Part shown: positions 32,301 through 43,064 of the stretch, piece by piece
Position numbering within the stretch: position 1 is the first letter of the stretch
Layout: each line of letters opens with the position of its first letter
From: Pegoplata infirma
Taxonomy: Eukaryota; Arthropoda; Insecta; Diptera; Anthomyiidae
DNA: 64,000 bases
Reading direction: 5' to 3'
Assembly (NCBI GenBank): GCA_963921195.1
Contig: OY992537.1
Span: 146,640,275-146,704,274 of the forward strand
Program-made: the position numbers and the translations under genes
Notes under the pieces: model-generated
The model's input: the letters and a program-made list of their open reading frames with translations, nothing else
What the model was told of the DNA's origin: nothing
The model's database searches: none

Positions 32301-32331
32301 ACCCGGGCAACGCCGGGTGCAAAATAGCTAG
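32301..32331 (+). terminator. Helitron C 3' hairpin and CTAG terminus
   Basis: ACCCGG-GCAACG-CCGGGT hairpin, GCAAAATAG, CTAG, then T. This GC-rich hairpin followed by CTAG is the classic Helitron 3' end. Confidence 0.8.
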
Positions 32332-32560
32332 TATATTTATAACAAGTAAATATTTTAAAAATGTTTGAAAATTTATTTTTGGAAAATAAAATTCTATTTT
32401 TTTTTTGAGAATTTCATTTTTGGAAATAATTAAAGGCGTGTTTTTTTCGAGTTTTTTTTTATATAAAACTATAACTACTTGTAAAAAAACGATATTACTA
32501 CTTAACTTTACAATTTTGGTAACTCTTTTTATTTTGTTGAATGAACTTGGTAACACTTTA
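32332..32560. other. AT-rich flank, possibly inverted to 35040-35375
   Basis: AAAGGCGTGTTTTTTTCGAG near 32430 has an inverted counterpart near 35310-35345 (TTCGAAAAAACACACCTT). The GGGCC element at 32562-35036 may therefore sit inside an older fold-back element. The match is weak outside this core. Confidence 0.35.
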
Positions 32561-32847
32561 CGGGCCGTTTAGATTGGCAGACTTGTAAAACGACCTATCA
32601 AAAATTCATGCGGAGAGAATTTTTTTCATCGTCTAAACACTCAACATACAAATACGGACAGACTTTTTGTCAATACGGAGAGGAAACTGTTGACATACGG
32701 ATGTAATTTTTGTGTTTTGAAAAATTTCAAAAAATTTATGTAAACAAAAATACAAATAATAGCAACAGCTGTTGTGAAGTGGTGGTAAAAATAAATAAAA
32801 TTTTATATGGGCTAAATTTTCGGAACAAATCTAATTGGCAGACATTG

Positions 32848-33685
32848 CACAGTGCCACATTTGGCCAATCTAGCACGACAAAAATCAAAAAAAAAGTTTC
32901 CCGATTTTTATGATCTGTTTGTATGTATTATAAAACATTCCTAATAACACGGAAATAACATATAAGAACTATAATTCTATTCGTTATTAAGATGTGGATG
33001 CATAAAGTTGCATCTTGTAAAATCCTGAAAGTAGTGTTCATTATTTCGCATTAATTAAGTCGATTTTAAACTGTTGTAACTTTTTAACAAAAAAAGATAT
33101 TTATACACTCTTTTTTGGTAATTTTAAAGGATATTTAAAGGCTTTAAGTCATATCTTTTTTTCTTTTTTTAAACAATTTTTTCTATTTTTTATTAAATTT
33201 TTAACATAATAAAAATTTTTGAAAAGAAAATTATATATTTATTATTTTTGATGGAATAGAACTTTTGTGTTTGGTCTCTATTGGTCGCCGGACTTTTTCA
33301 CACATATTGACCAATATCCATAGTACTTATTTCAACGGCTAACTTTTGCGACCGTCTGCGACGCCGACTACAGTAGGGCGATATGTAAACCTTGTTTTTA
33401 CATATTTTTTAAACATTTGTTTAAAAAGTGGGCGTGTCAGTTGTCTGACCGCCCCCTTTTTTTGTGATATTATTTCTACAGTCCTTCAGAGTATATATAC
33501 CAAGTTTACAGAAATTACAACCAAAATTAAAATTTTTTTAAAAAGTGGGCGTGTCCGTTAACTGGCCTCCCATATTTTTCATAATGTTGTTTTTCAAGTC
33601 AAAACGAACATTTATACCGAATTTCCAGTCAATATAAATAAAATTGGGTTTTTGTCGTCCTAGATTGGCCAAATGTGGCACTGTG
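32848..33685. mobile_element. Transib-like element T4, TSD CATTG, canonical 23-RSS ends
   Basis: Exact 5-bp duplication CATTG at 32843-32847 and 33686-33690. Left end: CACAGTG (32848-32854), 23-bp spacer, ACAAAAATC (32878-32886). Right end inward: CACAGTG (33679-33685), 23-bp spacer, ACAAAAACC (33647-33655), identical to the textbook heptamer and nonamer of a 23-RSS. The two spacers differ at one position by eye. The interior (838 bp in all) has AAAAAGTGGGCGTGTC repeats near 33425 and 33540 and no gene. Confidence 0.82.
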
Positions 33686-33749
33686 CATTGGTCCGATTTA
33701 TTTTTTTCTATTTTTTGAAATAGGGATGATTTAGGTGAGTTCAACACAG

Positions 33750-34605
33750 AAAAAAAATTGTCGGCGGCCCGTGGTTCCCGAGTTATGGGCCTCCAAAGTT
33801 CGGATATCGAATTTAATATATCTTCTTCAATAATGGTCCGATCAGACCAAGATTGGTTTCATTCGAAAGCTTATTCAAATACCTTTAATTTGACATTTAA
33901 AAAAATTTGGATTCATTAACCCATTGTGAAACAACTCTAAATTTTAGATTTTTCACCCCAAGTTTTTGAAGAAATGGCGTAAAATTTTAAAATTATGCAC
34001 TATTAAGGTATTTATTTTTATAACTAGGCTTATAGCTTAGATATTAAGCTTTGATTTTAGCTTTCATTTGACCTTTTAACCCTTATAGAACCGGAGTTAT
34101 TTTCGTTTAAACATTAGAAAACATATTTGAATATATATACCAGACCTCTGTGTAGTTTATTTATTTTTTTTTGCCTTAAAAGGTTTTCCAGCCTTCGGAC
34201 GGGCTTAGGGATTTCAATTTTCATTTATTAATTAAGCGGCTTCGCTAAATAAAGTTTTTTTTTGTTAAAATATAAGCGTGGTCAGTGTTATGAGTCAATA
34301 ACTCCGGTTCTATAAGGGTTAAAAGGTCCATTAAAAGCTCAAATGAAAGCCTAATATCTAAGCTTTAAATCTCGTCGTATAAATACATGCCTTAATAACA
34401 CACAAATTTGGTTTTGTGCCACAATGGGTTAATGGAACCAAATTTTTTTTAAATTTCAAAATAAAGGTATTTGATTAAGCTTTGAAATGAAACCAATCTT
34501 GGTCTGATCGGACAATTATTGGAAAAGGTATATCAAATTCGATATTCGAACTTTGGAGGCCCATAACTCGGAAACCATGGGCCACCGACAATTGTTTTTT
34601 TTTGG
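33750..34605. repeat. Fold-back (large inverted repeat)
   Basis: The left arm (33750 to about 34140) matches the right arm (about 34275-34605) inverted: AATTGTCGG, CCAAGATTGGTTTCATT, TTAACCCATTGTG and TTAACCCTTATAGAACCGGA appear in both. The centre holds TTAAGCGGCTTCGCTAAATAAAG-like sequence. Probably a non-autonomous DNA element; no target duplication is clear. Confidence 0.7.
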
Positions 34606-35036
34606 ACATAGCACTAACAGTTTTAGGTGTGATATTTTTTGTTTTTGGATCAGAGAAATGTCTACCAACTTGACTTTAGCCAAACTTTCTGCGAAACAAG
34701 GAATATGGAGTCAGTGGAGATGTTGAAATCAGAGATGTCGGAATCATTGAAGATTTAGATTTATGCATCTTTTGGTTAAGGAACGCGAATTGAAGAAAAT
34801 ATTTTACCTCAATTCTATGGTTGATTTGTAAATTTTACAATTGCAAAATTTTGTTTGGGTGTGTGTTTGTAATGAACAGCTGTTTTTTTTTCTACAATTT
34901 AATTTATCCGTATACGTCTAAACACACAAAAGACATTCAAGAGAGTTTTGTTTATACTTTTTGACAAGCGGATTAAAATGAAAAGACTTTTTCATCTTGA
35001 AAATCTTTTCACAAAGTCTGCCAATCTAAATGGCCC

Positions 35037-36063
35037 TTTATTATTTATTATTTTTTATTGAAGATTTTTTTATTTAATTCATAGAAAAAAATTTTAATAT
35101 TACTTTTTTTGTTGTGAAATAAAATTGTTCAAACTAATTTTTGTAATTCATTATTTTTTTGTTGACTTTTCAAAATAAAAAAAGTGTTGGTAAGTGATAT
35201 AAACGAGAATTTAAAGATTTGGCACCACTTTTTTTAAATACTTAACTTTTAAGAATATATAAATATCCAAACTTATCAAGTGTATACCTACTTAAATTTG
35301 TATGGGAAGTTTATAAAAAATTCGAAAAAACACACCTTAAATTCAAAATTTTTTGAGAAATTTATTTAAACAAAAATTTTATTTCAAATACCTGAATTTT
35401 AAATAAAATTCGAATTTTTCCCTTGTCTGGTTTTTAAATAAGCTTAAAATGTAAAGTTTTAACGTTTGACGGCGATTTTTGAAAAAAAAAAACGTATCTG
35501 GCGAAGATTTTGATTTTCGTCGAAATATAGTAGTGGGGCACCCCAGATTCATAATAAAGAAAGACATTCACAGTGCTCGCAACTTGAGGTTAATGTTGGT
35601 TCTGCTAAGTGTGAAAAACACAATGCACTTTTTTTCTTAATTGTACTTCTTTTTTTTCCTAAATGTACTTTTTTTTGTCAATTCTATATATGGCTACCCT
35701 ATGTATAGAATACCTAAAAACATTAATAAAAATTAGTTTATAAATTTAATTATTATATTAGTAATGATATATGTCATTACTTACATAAAGTTCCGTTTTC
35801 ACATGAAGTTTTGTAGAATTTGAAAAAAAAAAAACATGGCAAAAACTTAAAAGCTTTAGCAATTGCATGAAAAAATAAATAAATTTTAGCAAAACATAAT
35901 TTTTTTCATGACACTGCACAATGCAAAAAGTAATGGCGTCCAAACTAATAATTTTAGTCATTTTGACGAAATTTAGTCAATTTGATGAAATTTAGTCAGT
36001 TTAAACTTGACGAAATTTCGTTGATTCGAATAAAATTTGTTGAATCTTAAAAAAAAAATTGAC
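35037..36063. other. AT-rich interval, no gene
   Basis: Low-complexity A/T DNA. 35630-35700 has TTGTACTTCTTTTTTT motifs resembling 17925-18075. 35940-36063 has TTTCGTCAA-type repeats resembling 4770-5010. Short open frames here are not supported by any motif. Confidence 0.5.
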
Positions 36064-36075
36064 AAAATTTCGTTA
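36064..36075. repeat. Target-site duplication of LINE 2, 3' side
   Basis: AAAATTTCGTTA, identical to 40411-40422 on the other side of LINE 2. Confidence 0.85.
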
Positions 36076-36156
36076 GGTTAGGTTAGGGTGGCGGTGCCAG
36101 ATGGGCACTCCGCATAGACCAGTTGGTCCATAGCGATACCACAAAACTCTTTCCGC

Positions 36157-38350
36157 TTATCGATGTAAACTAAATACATTGACCTTCATCGCGAACTGTT
36201 TCAAACTCTTCAGGTCTATCCTCGTAATTTCCTCCAAAGTCTCGAACTGTGAACTTCCCATAATTGATAGTCGAGTTCGTGCCAAAGCCGGGCAGTGACA
36301 CAGGATGTGTTCAATGGTCTCCTCGACGTCTGGTGTCTCGCACCTTTTACAGCTTGCGTCCGTAATAAGATTCATGTTCTTGGCATGTTTTCCGACAAGA
36401 CAGTGTCCCGTTATTAGACCTGTCAACATACGACATTCTATTCTCGTAAGTGTTAGTAAGAATTTTGTTCTTCCTAAATCATAGCGTGGCCATAAAATTC
36501 TGCTTATACGACTTGTCCTAAGTTCCTTCCATCTTCGATTTGCCTTGGCGACAGTAAGGGTATTTCGTTTTAGTTTGTAATGCTGGAGTGGCGGTGAAAG
36601 CATTATGGTGGTACCTATGCCATCTGCTCCAAGTTTCGCGAGTTCATCTGCTTTCTCGTTTCCTTCTATTCCTTCGTGCCCTGGTACCCATAATAAGGTA
36701 ACTTCATTATTCAAGCAAAGTTGTTTTAAATTCTCGTAACACTTTAAAACCGTTTTCGATTTAATTTGGTAGCTCAAGAGTGCTTTTAGAGCAGCTTGAC
36801 TATCCACGTAGAAATTAAGGGTTGCACCTTTTTGCCTTGCCATAAATTCCACAGCTTTTGATATAGCAGCTATCTCAGTCTGAAAGATACTCGAGTCTGC
36901 GGGTAATTTAAAAGATAAGTGTTGGTCTAGTTCCAATATTGTGAAACCAGCTCCCACACCATGCGATTGCTTCGATCCATCAGTAAAGATATTTATTGAG
37001 TTCGCAGGAGGGCCCTGCCAGATCGACCAGAATTCTCGATCCGGAAATCTAACTTCATATTTCCGGTCGAAAACTAGTTTGGGCACTGTGTAATCAGAGT
37101 CAATACGGTCCATATTAGCAATGTTACTGTGTCCAAAGTTGCGATACTTGAACCAATTTGACTCTTTGAGTCTGAGGCAAGCCTTGTAAGCCTCGCCCTT
37201 AGCAAAGAGATCAATTGGTAATAAGTGCAATAAGGTGTCGATAGAGTCGGCTGATGTTGTTCTCAAAGCGCCAGTGATACTCCGTCCCATTTGCCGTTGA
37301 AGCTTCTGAAACATTTTAAGCGTCAAATCCTTTTCGAGTGCCTTATGCCAGACTAAAACTCCATAGAGTAATATTGGTCTTACGATTGAAGTATAAATCC
37401 AGTAAGTGACTTTAGGTTCTAGACCCCAGGTACTGCCGAACATTTTCTTACACGCGTAATACGCGTTGTTTGCCTTTTTTACCCTTTCTTCAGAGTTCTT
37501 GTTCCAGAACAGCTTACTGTCCAAGAACACTCCAAGAAATTTGGCATGCGGTGATATTGCAATTTCAACTCCTCCCACTCGAACCCTTCTAAATTCTGGG
37601 ATTTTGTATTTTCTAGTAAAAAGGACCATTTCCGTTTTCTGCGGGTTGACATTAAGTCCATTTCCTGAAGCCCACTTCCACATAGCCTTAAGTGAGCCCT
37701 CTAAAATCTCGGATACAGTATCCAGATATTTGCCACTTGATAGAATAACCACATCATCAGCGTATGCTATTGTTGTGGTTCCTAAAGTCTTTAGTTCCTT
37801 TAAAATGGGGTCCAACACCAGAAGCCAGAGCAGTGGTGACAGAACCCCACCTTGTGGTGTTCCTCTAGTAGCGTAACGAGATATTTTTGCATGACCCCAT
37901 TCGGCCGTTATTTCCCGACATGAAAGCATTTGCTCTATCCATTTACTCAAACAGCTGTTAGTTGAAGCCTTGTTCAAAGCATTAACGATCGTTTCCGTAT
38001 TTACATTGTTAAAAGCCCCTTCTATATCCAGAAATGCTGCAAGAGCAAATTCCTTATACTCCAGGGATGCTTCTACCTTCTGTACAAGTGAATGAAGCGC
38101 AGTCTCTATGGATTTACCCTGCTGGTAAGCATGCTGTGCATCCGATAGAAAATTCGTACCTAAATGCTCTCGTATATATAAATCAATTATCCTTTCCAGT
38201 GTTTTTTAAAAAAAAGATGTCAAACTGATTGGTCTGTAATCTTTTGCCGTCGCGTGGTTCAGTTTACCGCTTTTGGGCAAGTATATAATACTTGCTTTCC
38301 TCCATCCTTTTGGTATATAGCAAAATTTCAGGCATGCAGTAAAAATCGAT
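36157..38350 (-). pseudogene. LINE 2 pol, RT main part, RNase H and C-terminal motif
   Basis: The frame is open from 38207 to 36157, about 680 residues. RT motifs: LDIEGAFNN (motif A Asp) near 38010-38030, ATRGTPQGGVLSPLLWLLVL near 37860, and YADDVVILSS near 37750 (catalytic Asp pair). Then thumb AKFLGVFLDSKL. RNase H: FTDGSKQS, FQTEIAAISKA, DSQAALKALL, WVPGHEGIEGNEKADELAK. C-terminus: CKRCETPDVEETIEHILCHC. A frameshift in an A/T run at about 38205-38218 separates this from the upstream RT block, which continues to 38350 and then across the inserted element at 39840-40400. The long open part suggests a young copy. LOA clade by RT pattern plus RNase H. Confidence 0.9.
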
Positions 38351-38352
38351 AA

Positions 38353-39836
38353 CACTGTACGACAAAATTTAACTTTTGGTTGCACCCATGATCGGGACCA
38401 AAAAATTCTGAAAATAGAGGTAAAAAAATATACCCTTGTCTCCCAGTTTTTCTAGATCAATTCGTTTTCGCGTTTTATTAGCAAATCAATATTTTGTATT
38501 TATTCGAGTTTCAATCACTTGGGGAAGTGAGGATTACACCCGCAACAGTTAATCGTGATAGCTTAAATTTTGCCGAAATACTTGTAAATAGTGTCAGATA
38601 AAATGTGCAAAACATGAGGAAGATCGGTAAACGGGTTTAAAAATTATGAAGAAATATCGAAAATTTGGATGTTTTTTTACATGTTCTTATACCTTCTAAA
38701 GTTTGACATATGGACTTTTGTCATTAACTTTTAACGCTTGTGATATTTTACTAATTTCCTAAAGTTTGACATATATATTTGTTTTTTACCTGTCCAGGTT
38801 GGTATTGAACTTCGAGAAAATCGATCAAAACCGTGGTCGCATCTTGAATTCCATCGTTCAAAAAATAAACCCTAAATGCTCTTTTAAAATATTGGTATGC
38901 TACAAATATATTTTACAAAGTAACTTAATCGCTAAAAAAATGTTTACAATCGAAAAAAAAAATTTACACTTAAAAACTTTTACACTCAAAAAAAATTTAC
39001 ACTCAAAAAAGAAAAAATATTACACTCCATTTTTTACAAAAATTACAAAAAAGGAGTTTTTTAATCCAAATAAAAAATGTCGAGCCAAATTTTTAACAGT
39101 TTTCACGTTAGAAAAATTACTATCACTTAAAAGGGGCTAATGGAGGGTATGCATGGATTTGTTTTTAACTTTTCTGGTTGTTTGTTAGTGGCAATTCTAA
39201 AGAAAATTGTGGAAACTCTGGAAAAATTTTAAACATCTTTTTGCAATGCAAACATCTTATTTTTGTTGCCAGCATAGACAATTTGGATGGCCAAAAATTT
39301 TTGAGTTTAAAATTTTTTTGAGTGTATTTTTTTTATTTAAAATTCACGGTTTTGATCATAACTTCTGAAACACTGGATCGATTTTCTCGAAATTCAATAC
39401 CAACCTGACCAGGGAAATAACAAATATATATGCCAAACTTTAGGAGCATCTAAATTGTCTTTCAAAAGTTACCGTATTTTTTACCCTCTATCATTTAAAA
39501 GAGGGTATAAAAACATGTGAAAAACGTCCAAATTTGAGAAATTTCTTCATAACTTTTAAGCCCTTGGACCGCTTTTCCTCATGTTTCGTACATTTTATCT
39601 GATACTATTTGCAAGTATTTCAGCTTAATTTAAGCCATCACGATTAACTGTTGCGCGCGTAATCCTCACTTCCCCAAGTGATTAAAACTCGAACATATAT
39701 ACAAAATATTGATTTGCTAATAAAACGCGAAAACGAATTGATCTAGAAAAACTGGGAGACACGGGTATCTTTTTTTTACCTCTATTTTCAGATTTTTTTG
39801 GTCCCGATCATGGGTGCAAAATCGTGTCGTACAGTG
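38353..39836. mobile_element. CACTGTACGACA-ended fold-back element in LINE 2, TSD TAA
   Basis: TAA at 38350-38352 and 39837-39839. Ends CACTGTACGACA, with inverted arms of nearly 490 bp (for example CAATCACTTGGGGAAGTGAG and its complement near 39670). Removing it and one TAA rejoins LINE 2 coding sequence in frame. The centre (about 38860-39330) has A-rich ACACTCAAAAAA-type repeats and no gene. The same family is probably present at 13058-13924 and 41836-42420. CACTG ends with 3-bp duplication suggest the CACTA/Chapaev group, tentatively. Confidence 0.83.
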
Positions 39837-39839
39837 TAA

Positions 39840-40400
39840 TAGATGCGGAATTAAAATACTGGAGACGTTCTGAAGCATTGCCCGAATAATGCCGTCAGGT
39901 CCAGGTGATTTGTATGGTTTGAATGAAGCTAGAGCCCATTTTATTCGGTCCGCAGTTAAACAATTTTCTGGAATAATTGAGGGATTATCGCGGATTACAT
40001 TCACTGCAATTGGATTTATCCTACATCCCGGAAAGTGTGTCGTAAGTAGAACATCAAGTGTTTCATCTGCACTTTCTGTCCATGTATCATCACTTTTTTT
40101 CAGTAGGATTGGTGGAATGTTCTTCTTCGATAAAATTTTTCTTAGCCTTGCAGCCTCAGTGGTATGTTCAATATTGCTACACAGGTTTTCCCAGCTAATT
40201 TTTTTTGATTTCCGTATTAGTTTTTTGAAGCTTTTTAGTTCACTTCTATATTGCGCCCAGCTGTCATCTGTGTTGCCCCGTCTAGCGTGCTTAAATAAGT
40301 CCTGCACTAAACTACGAGCGTTTGATAGTTCTCTAGACCACCACGGAGGTTGGGGTTTCTTGCGACTATACCTTAAGGGGCAAGATTTTTCAAAGGATTC
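39840..40400 (-). pseudogene. LINE 2 pol, linker and N-terminal RT part
   Basis: On the minus strand: PPWWSRELSNAR near 40340, DSWAQYRSELKSFKKLI near 40270, then a linker and ALASFKPYKSPGPDGI near 39910-39950, the conserved start of LINE RT (KSPGPDGI). It runs to the element insertion at 39837. It is open from about 40400, where the copy is truncated. Continues at 38350 after the insertion. Confidence 0.87.
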
Positions 40401-40410
40401 GCGTAAAAAA

Positions 40411-40422
40411 AAAATTTCGTTA
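40411..40422. repeat. Target-site duplication of LINE 2, 5' side
   Basis: AAAATTTCGTTA; matches 36064-36075. The preceding A-run makes the exact 5' edge of LINE 2 uncertain by a few bases. Confidence 0.85.
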
Positions 40423-40449
40423 AAGATCTACAAAATTTTTTTGTTGATT

Positions 40450-41830
40450 TTACCTACGCGATTTGGTTCGGTGCACGCTCCTTCAAGTTTGCCACCCAGT
40501 CGAGTTTTTTATCTAAGATAACCCCTAAAAATTTGGCAGAGTCTGACAATACTAAAACAGTGCCATTTAGTTTAAGAGGACTAAAAGCTGGGATAATCCT
40601 TCTCCTTGTGAAAAGCACCAGCTCAGTTTTTGCCGGGTTCACGTTGAGACCAAAATCTCTTGCCCATGATGAGAGCGTTTTCAGAGCATTTCCAAGTACA
40701 TCAGGGACAGTGTTAAGGAATTTACCTGAAGATAACATTACTACATCATCAACGTAAGCCACAACAGTTATTCCAGTTTCCTCTAGTTTCCCCAAAATCT
40801 CATTTACAACTAGGAGCCATAATAATGGAGAGATAACTCCACCTTGTGGTGTCCCTCGCGTTGCCATTGCCTGAAGTTTAGCATTACCCAGTTCCGATGT
40901 GACGTGTCTATTTGTTAACATCCTCATTAGCCAGTTCGTGATCGGCGTTGGGATCCTTGCCCGAGTCAGAGCGTTAAAAATGGCCTCTGATTTGACATTA
41001 TTAAAAGCACCTTCAATGTCCAAAAATACTCCAAGAGTGTAATCCTTAAAGGAAAGAGCTCTTTCAATATGCTGAACAGCAGTATGAAGTGCTGAGTCCA
41101 CGGATTTGCCCCTAATGTAGGCATGTTGGTTATCCGAAATAAAAGAAGGATCCTGATAATTCCTTATATAATCATCTAAGATTCTTTCCAACGTTTTAAG
41201 AAGAAAAGGATAAAGACTTATTAGCCTAAAATCTTTCGCCGTACAATGTTGAATTTTTCCCGCTTTCGGAATAAAAACAACCTTTATCTTTCGCCACGCA
41301 AGCGGAACGTATGCTCTTGCCAAGCATGTTCTATATATTTGAACAAGATAATCCCTAATAGAATCAAGTACCTCCAAAATCATTTTGGGGTAAATTCCAT
41401 CTATCCCCGGAGATTTGTATGGTCCAAATGTGCCAACTGCCCAAGAGACCGCATCCATTGTTATAATATCCTCAACCTCCTAAAAAGAGTTCAAACCAAA
41501 AGAACAACCTTCCATTTCCCTTTGATTAATCATACATCCGGGAAAGTGGGTATGGAAGATCAGCCCAAGCGTTTCTTCCCATCCCATCAGAGGTACGGAT
41601 GTTGCCAATGAAGTTTTCCTGTTTAGATAAAATTTTCCTGAATCCTGAGGTATCCTTGATATTAATCAATTCCTCCGTAAGATTTTCGAAATTTTCCTTC
41701 TTTGCTTTCCTAAGCTCCTTTTTGTATGCTCTCAATTTGCTCCTATATTGTGCCCATGATTCATCTTCGTCGTCCTTATTTGCTTTGTTAAAGGCTTTCC
41801 TTGCTTCTTTACGCAAGGCCTTTTAATTAC
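40450..41830 (-). mobile_element. LINE 3: LOA-like retrotransposon, truncated at both ends
   Basis: Second, divergent LOA-like copy on the minus strand next to LINE 2. It covers the linker and the RT domain only. The 3' side stops in the thumb at about 40455, next to LINE 2; the 5' side stops near 41830, next to a CACTGTGCTACA-ended fragment. RNase H is missing. Confidence 0.87.
40454..41826 (-). pseudogene. LINE 3 pol fragment: linker and reverse transcriptase
   Basis: At 41526-41826: the linker with DESWAQYRSKLRAYKKEL, parallel to LINE 2. A frameshift or small rearrangement at 41458-41526 follows. At 40454-41458: the RT domain with GPYKSPGIDGIYPKMI, DFRLISLYPFLLKTLERIL, VFLDIEGAFNN (motif A Asp), ATRGTPQGGVISPLLWLLV, VAYVDDVVMLSSG (catalytic pair present, but YVDD where LINEs usually have YADD), and AKFLGVILDKKLDW. 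The RT frame is uninterrupted for about 334 residues. Without RNase H and endonuclease it cannot be autonomous. Confidence 0.88.
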
Positions 41831-41835
41831 ACTGT

Positions 41836-42420
41836 GCTACAAAAGATCAAAAATAAAATATGCAGGGGTTCTCATATAAAAATTCGGGTTGGCTGGAGTC
41901 CATAGAGTACTGATATGCTCATAGTTTTTCTGGATCACTTCGTTAAGTACGTTTTTTATTGGCAAATGTGTTGAAAAACGGCAATTCTTAAATTCAATTT
42001 TAAAAAAATATTACTTTGTTAGTTTGCAACTGATTACCGATTTTATGGATTTTTTTTTGAAAGGTATAAGTCTTACCTTTTAAACAAAACAAAAACATTA
42101 AAAATCGATTAAGAATTGGCTGAGCTACGATCGCTTAAGTAAAAAAACCGAATTTTTTGAAAAATTTGTCATATTCTTTACACTTCAAGTTGAAAGTGCA
42201 TCATTAAACAATTTTTTTTTTAATTTTTTGGACAAAAGTATAGTAAAGTAGCTTTCCAAAACATCAAAAAACATAACAATCGGGTAAAAAATGAATGAGT
42301 TATGCTAAGTTTTGTGATAGGACATTTTTAATTTTTTTCAGAAACTCTTGTAATTCAAGCATTATTCAAAATTCTTATTACTATTTAGTAGTAATTTTAT
42401 GTGCATATGCATATAAACTA
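41836..42420. mobile_element. One-ended CACTGTGCTACA element fragment
   Basis: Begins CACTGTGCTACAAAAGATC after TTA. Its subterminal AGTTTTTCTGGATCACTTCG and TTTTTTATTGGCAAAT resemble AGTTTTTCTAGATCAATTCG and TTTTATTAGCAAAT in element 38353-39836. No matching right end before 42421, where a hAT-like TAGAGATGGGA fragment starts. The rest is AT-rich. Confidence 0.55.
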
Positions 42421-43064
42421 GAGATGGGAACATAATTAGATTTGTGCGTGATTCACACTGTCGGCGTTTTAATATATTCTAGCGATCCTTTCAGGAAATG
42501 GTGGTATTGAACGGAATCCTTATTTCCAAACCCAAAAAGGACTGTCCGACCTTGAAGATTAATTAGCCTGTTAGAAACAATTCCACAAATTACTCACACT
42601 TTCCCGGACAACGAAAAAGTTTTTCCATACCTTTTTAGTTTAGCGCCGTGCAAATTACGTTAATGAAAGTATTTATATTTTAAACTCTTTTTAGTGGCCA
42701 ATAATCAAATTTATAAAATATTTTAATTTTGTTTGACAAGTTTCCGTCCACACAATTTGAAATCCAAAATATGAATGAAAATTTTTGAAAAATTTTCCAA
42801 ATTTGTCGTTTCAATTTAAATAAAATTTGAATTTCGTTCTGACAAATAAATAAACAATATAGTGGAACAAAATAAATATTTACAAAAAAAAATATTTTAT
42901 AAATGTAAGGTGAAACCAAAACGTGAGGTCGACCTCACAAATCACACCACCAAAAGTTAAAAAAAAAAAATCTTAAAAAAAAAAAAAAAAAATTGCATAC
43001 TCCTCTAACTGTGGAATGACCAGCCCTATCGCACTAGCATGACCTACTTTACCATTACAGTCCG
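42421..43064 (-). other. hAT-end fragment, then 3' region of Gypsy element 2
   Basis: 42419-42455 (TAGAGATGGGAACATAATTA, then GTGCGTGATTCAC) resembles a hAT2 end. The following DNA to 43064 should include the 3' UTR and possibly the LTR of Gypsy element 2 (minus strand), but I could not identify LTR edges or a polypurine tract. A-rich tract at 42960-42993. Confidence 0.35.

Larger units (their letters stand above)
18683..32331 (+). mobile_element. Helitron C, inflated to 13.6 kb by nested elements
   Basis: The 5' end at 18683 reads TCCCTATTAATATTATAAA after an A, a form widely seen at Helitron 5' ends in insects, followed by a CTGT microsatellite. The 3' end has a 6-bp-stem hairpin (ACCCGG 32301-32306, CCGGGT 32313-32318), then CTAG at 32328-32331 and T. 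The repeat array at 18700-19970 resumes after the CCCGAGTAAA nest at 28532-29240, which supports one element interrupted in the middle. A hAT at 29497-31472 also sits inside. Without these it would be about 3.1 kb. No Rep/helicase. Pairing of these two ends is inference. Confidence 0.65.
32562..35036. mobile_element. GGGCC-ended element, 2.5 kb, with two nested elements
   Basis: The left end GGGCCGTTTAGATTGGCAGA and the inverted right end GGGCCATTTAGATTGGCAGA match for about 24 bp. TTTA flanks both sides (one extra C on the left), a possible 4-bp duplication. Contains T4 (32848-33685) and a fold-back sequence (33750-34605). No coding sequence recognised; superfamily unknown. Confidence 0.65.
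36076..40410 (-). mobile_element. LINE 2: LOA-like retrotransposon, 5'-truncated, 12-bp TSD
   Basis: Minus-strand LINE. The 3' end (left) reads, on the minus strand, CACCGCCACCCTAACCTAACC directly at the duplication AAAATTTCGTTA (36064-36075 and 40411-40422). The 5' end near 40410 falls in the linker before the RT domain, so endonuclease and ORF1 are absent. A 1.5-kb fold-back element at 38353-39836 interrupts the RT region with a TAA duplication. Inserted beside or into the end of LINE 3. Confidence 0.9.

Noticed and set aside
32562..35036. GGGCC element as a hAT
   Set aside because: No 8-bp duplication; only TTTA matches on both sides, with an extra base on the left. Left unclassified.
38766..39140. 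124-codon frame in the centre of the fold-back element
   Set aside because: Lys/Phe-rich reading of ACACTCAAAAAA repeats; not protein-like.
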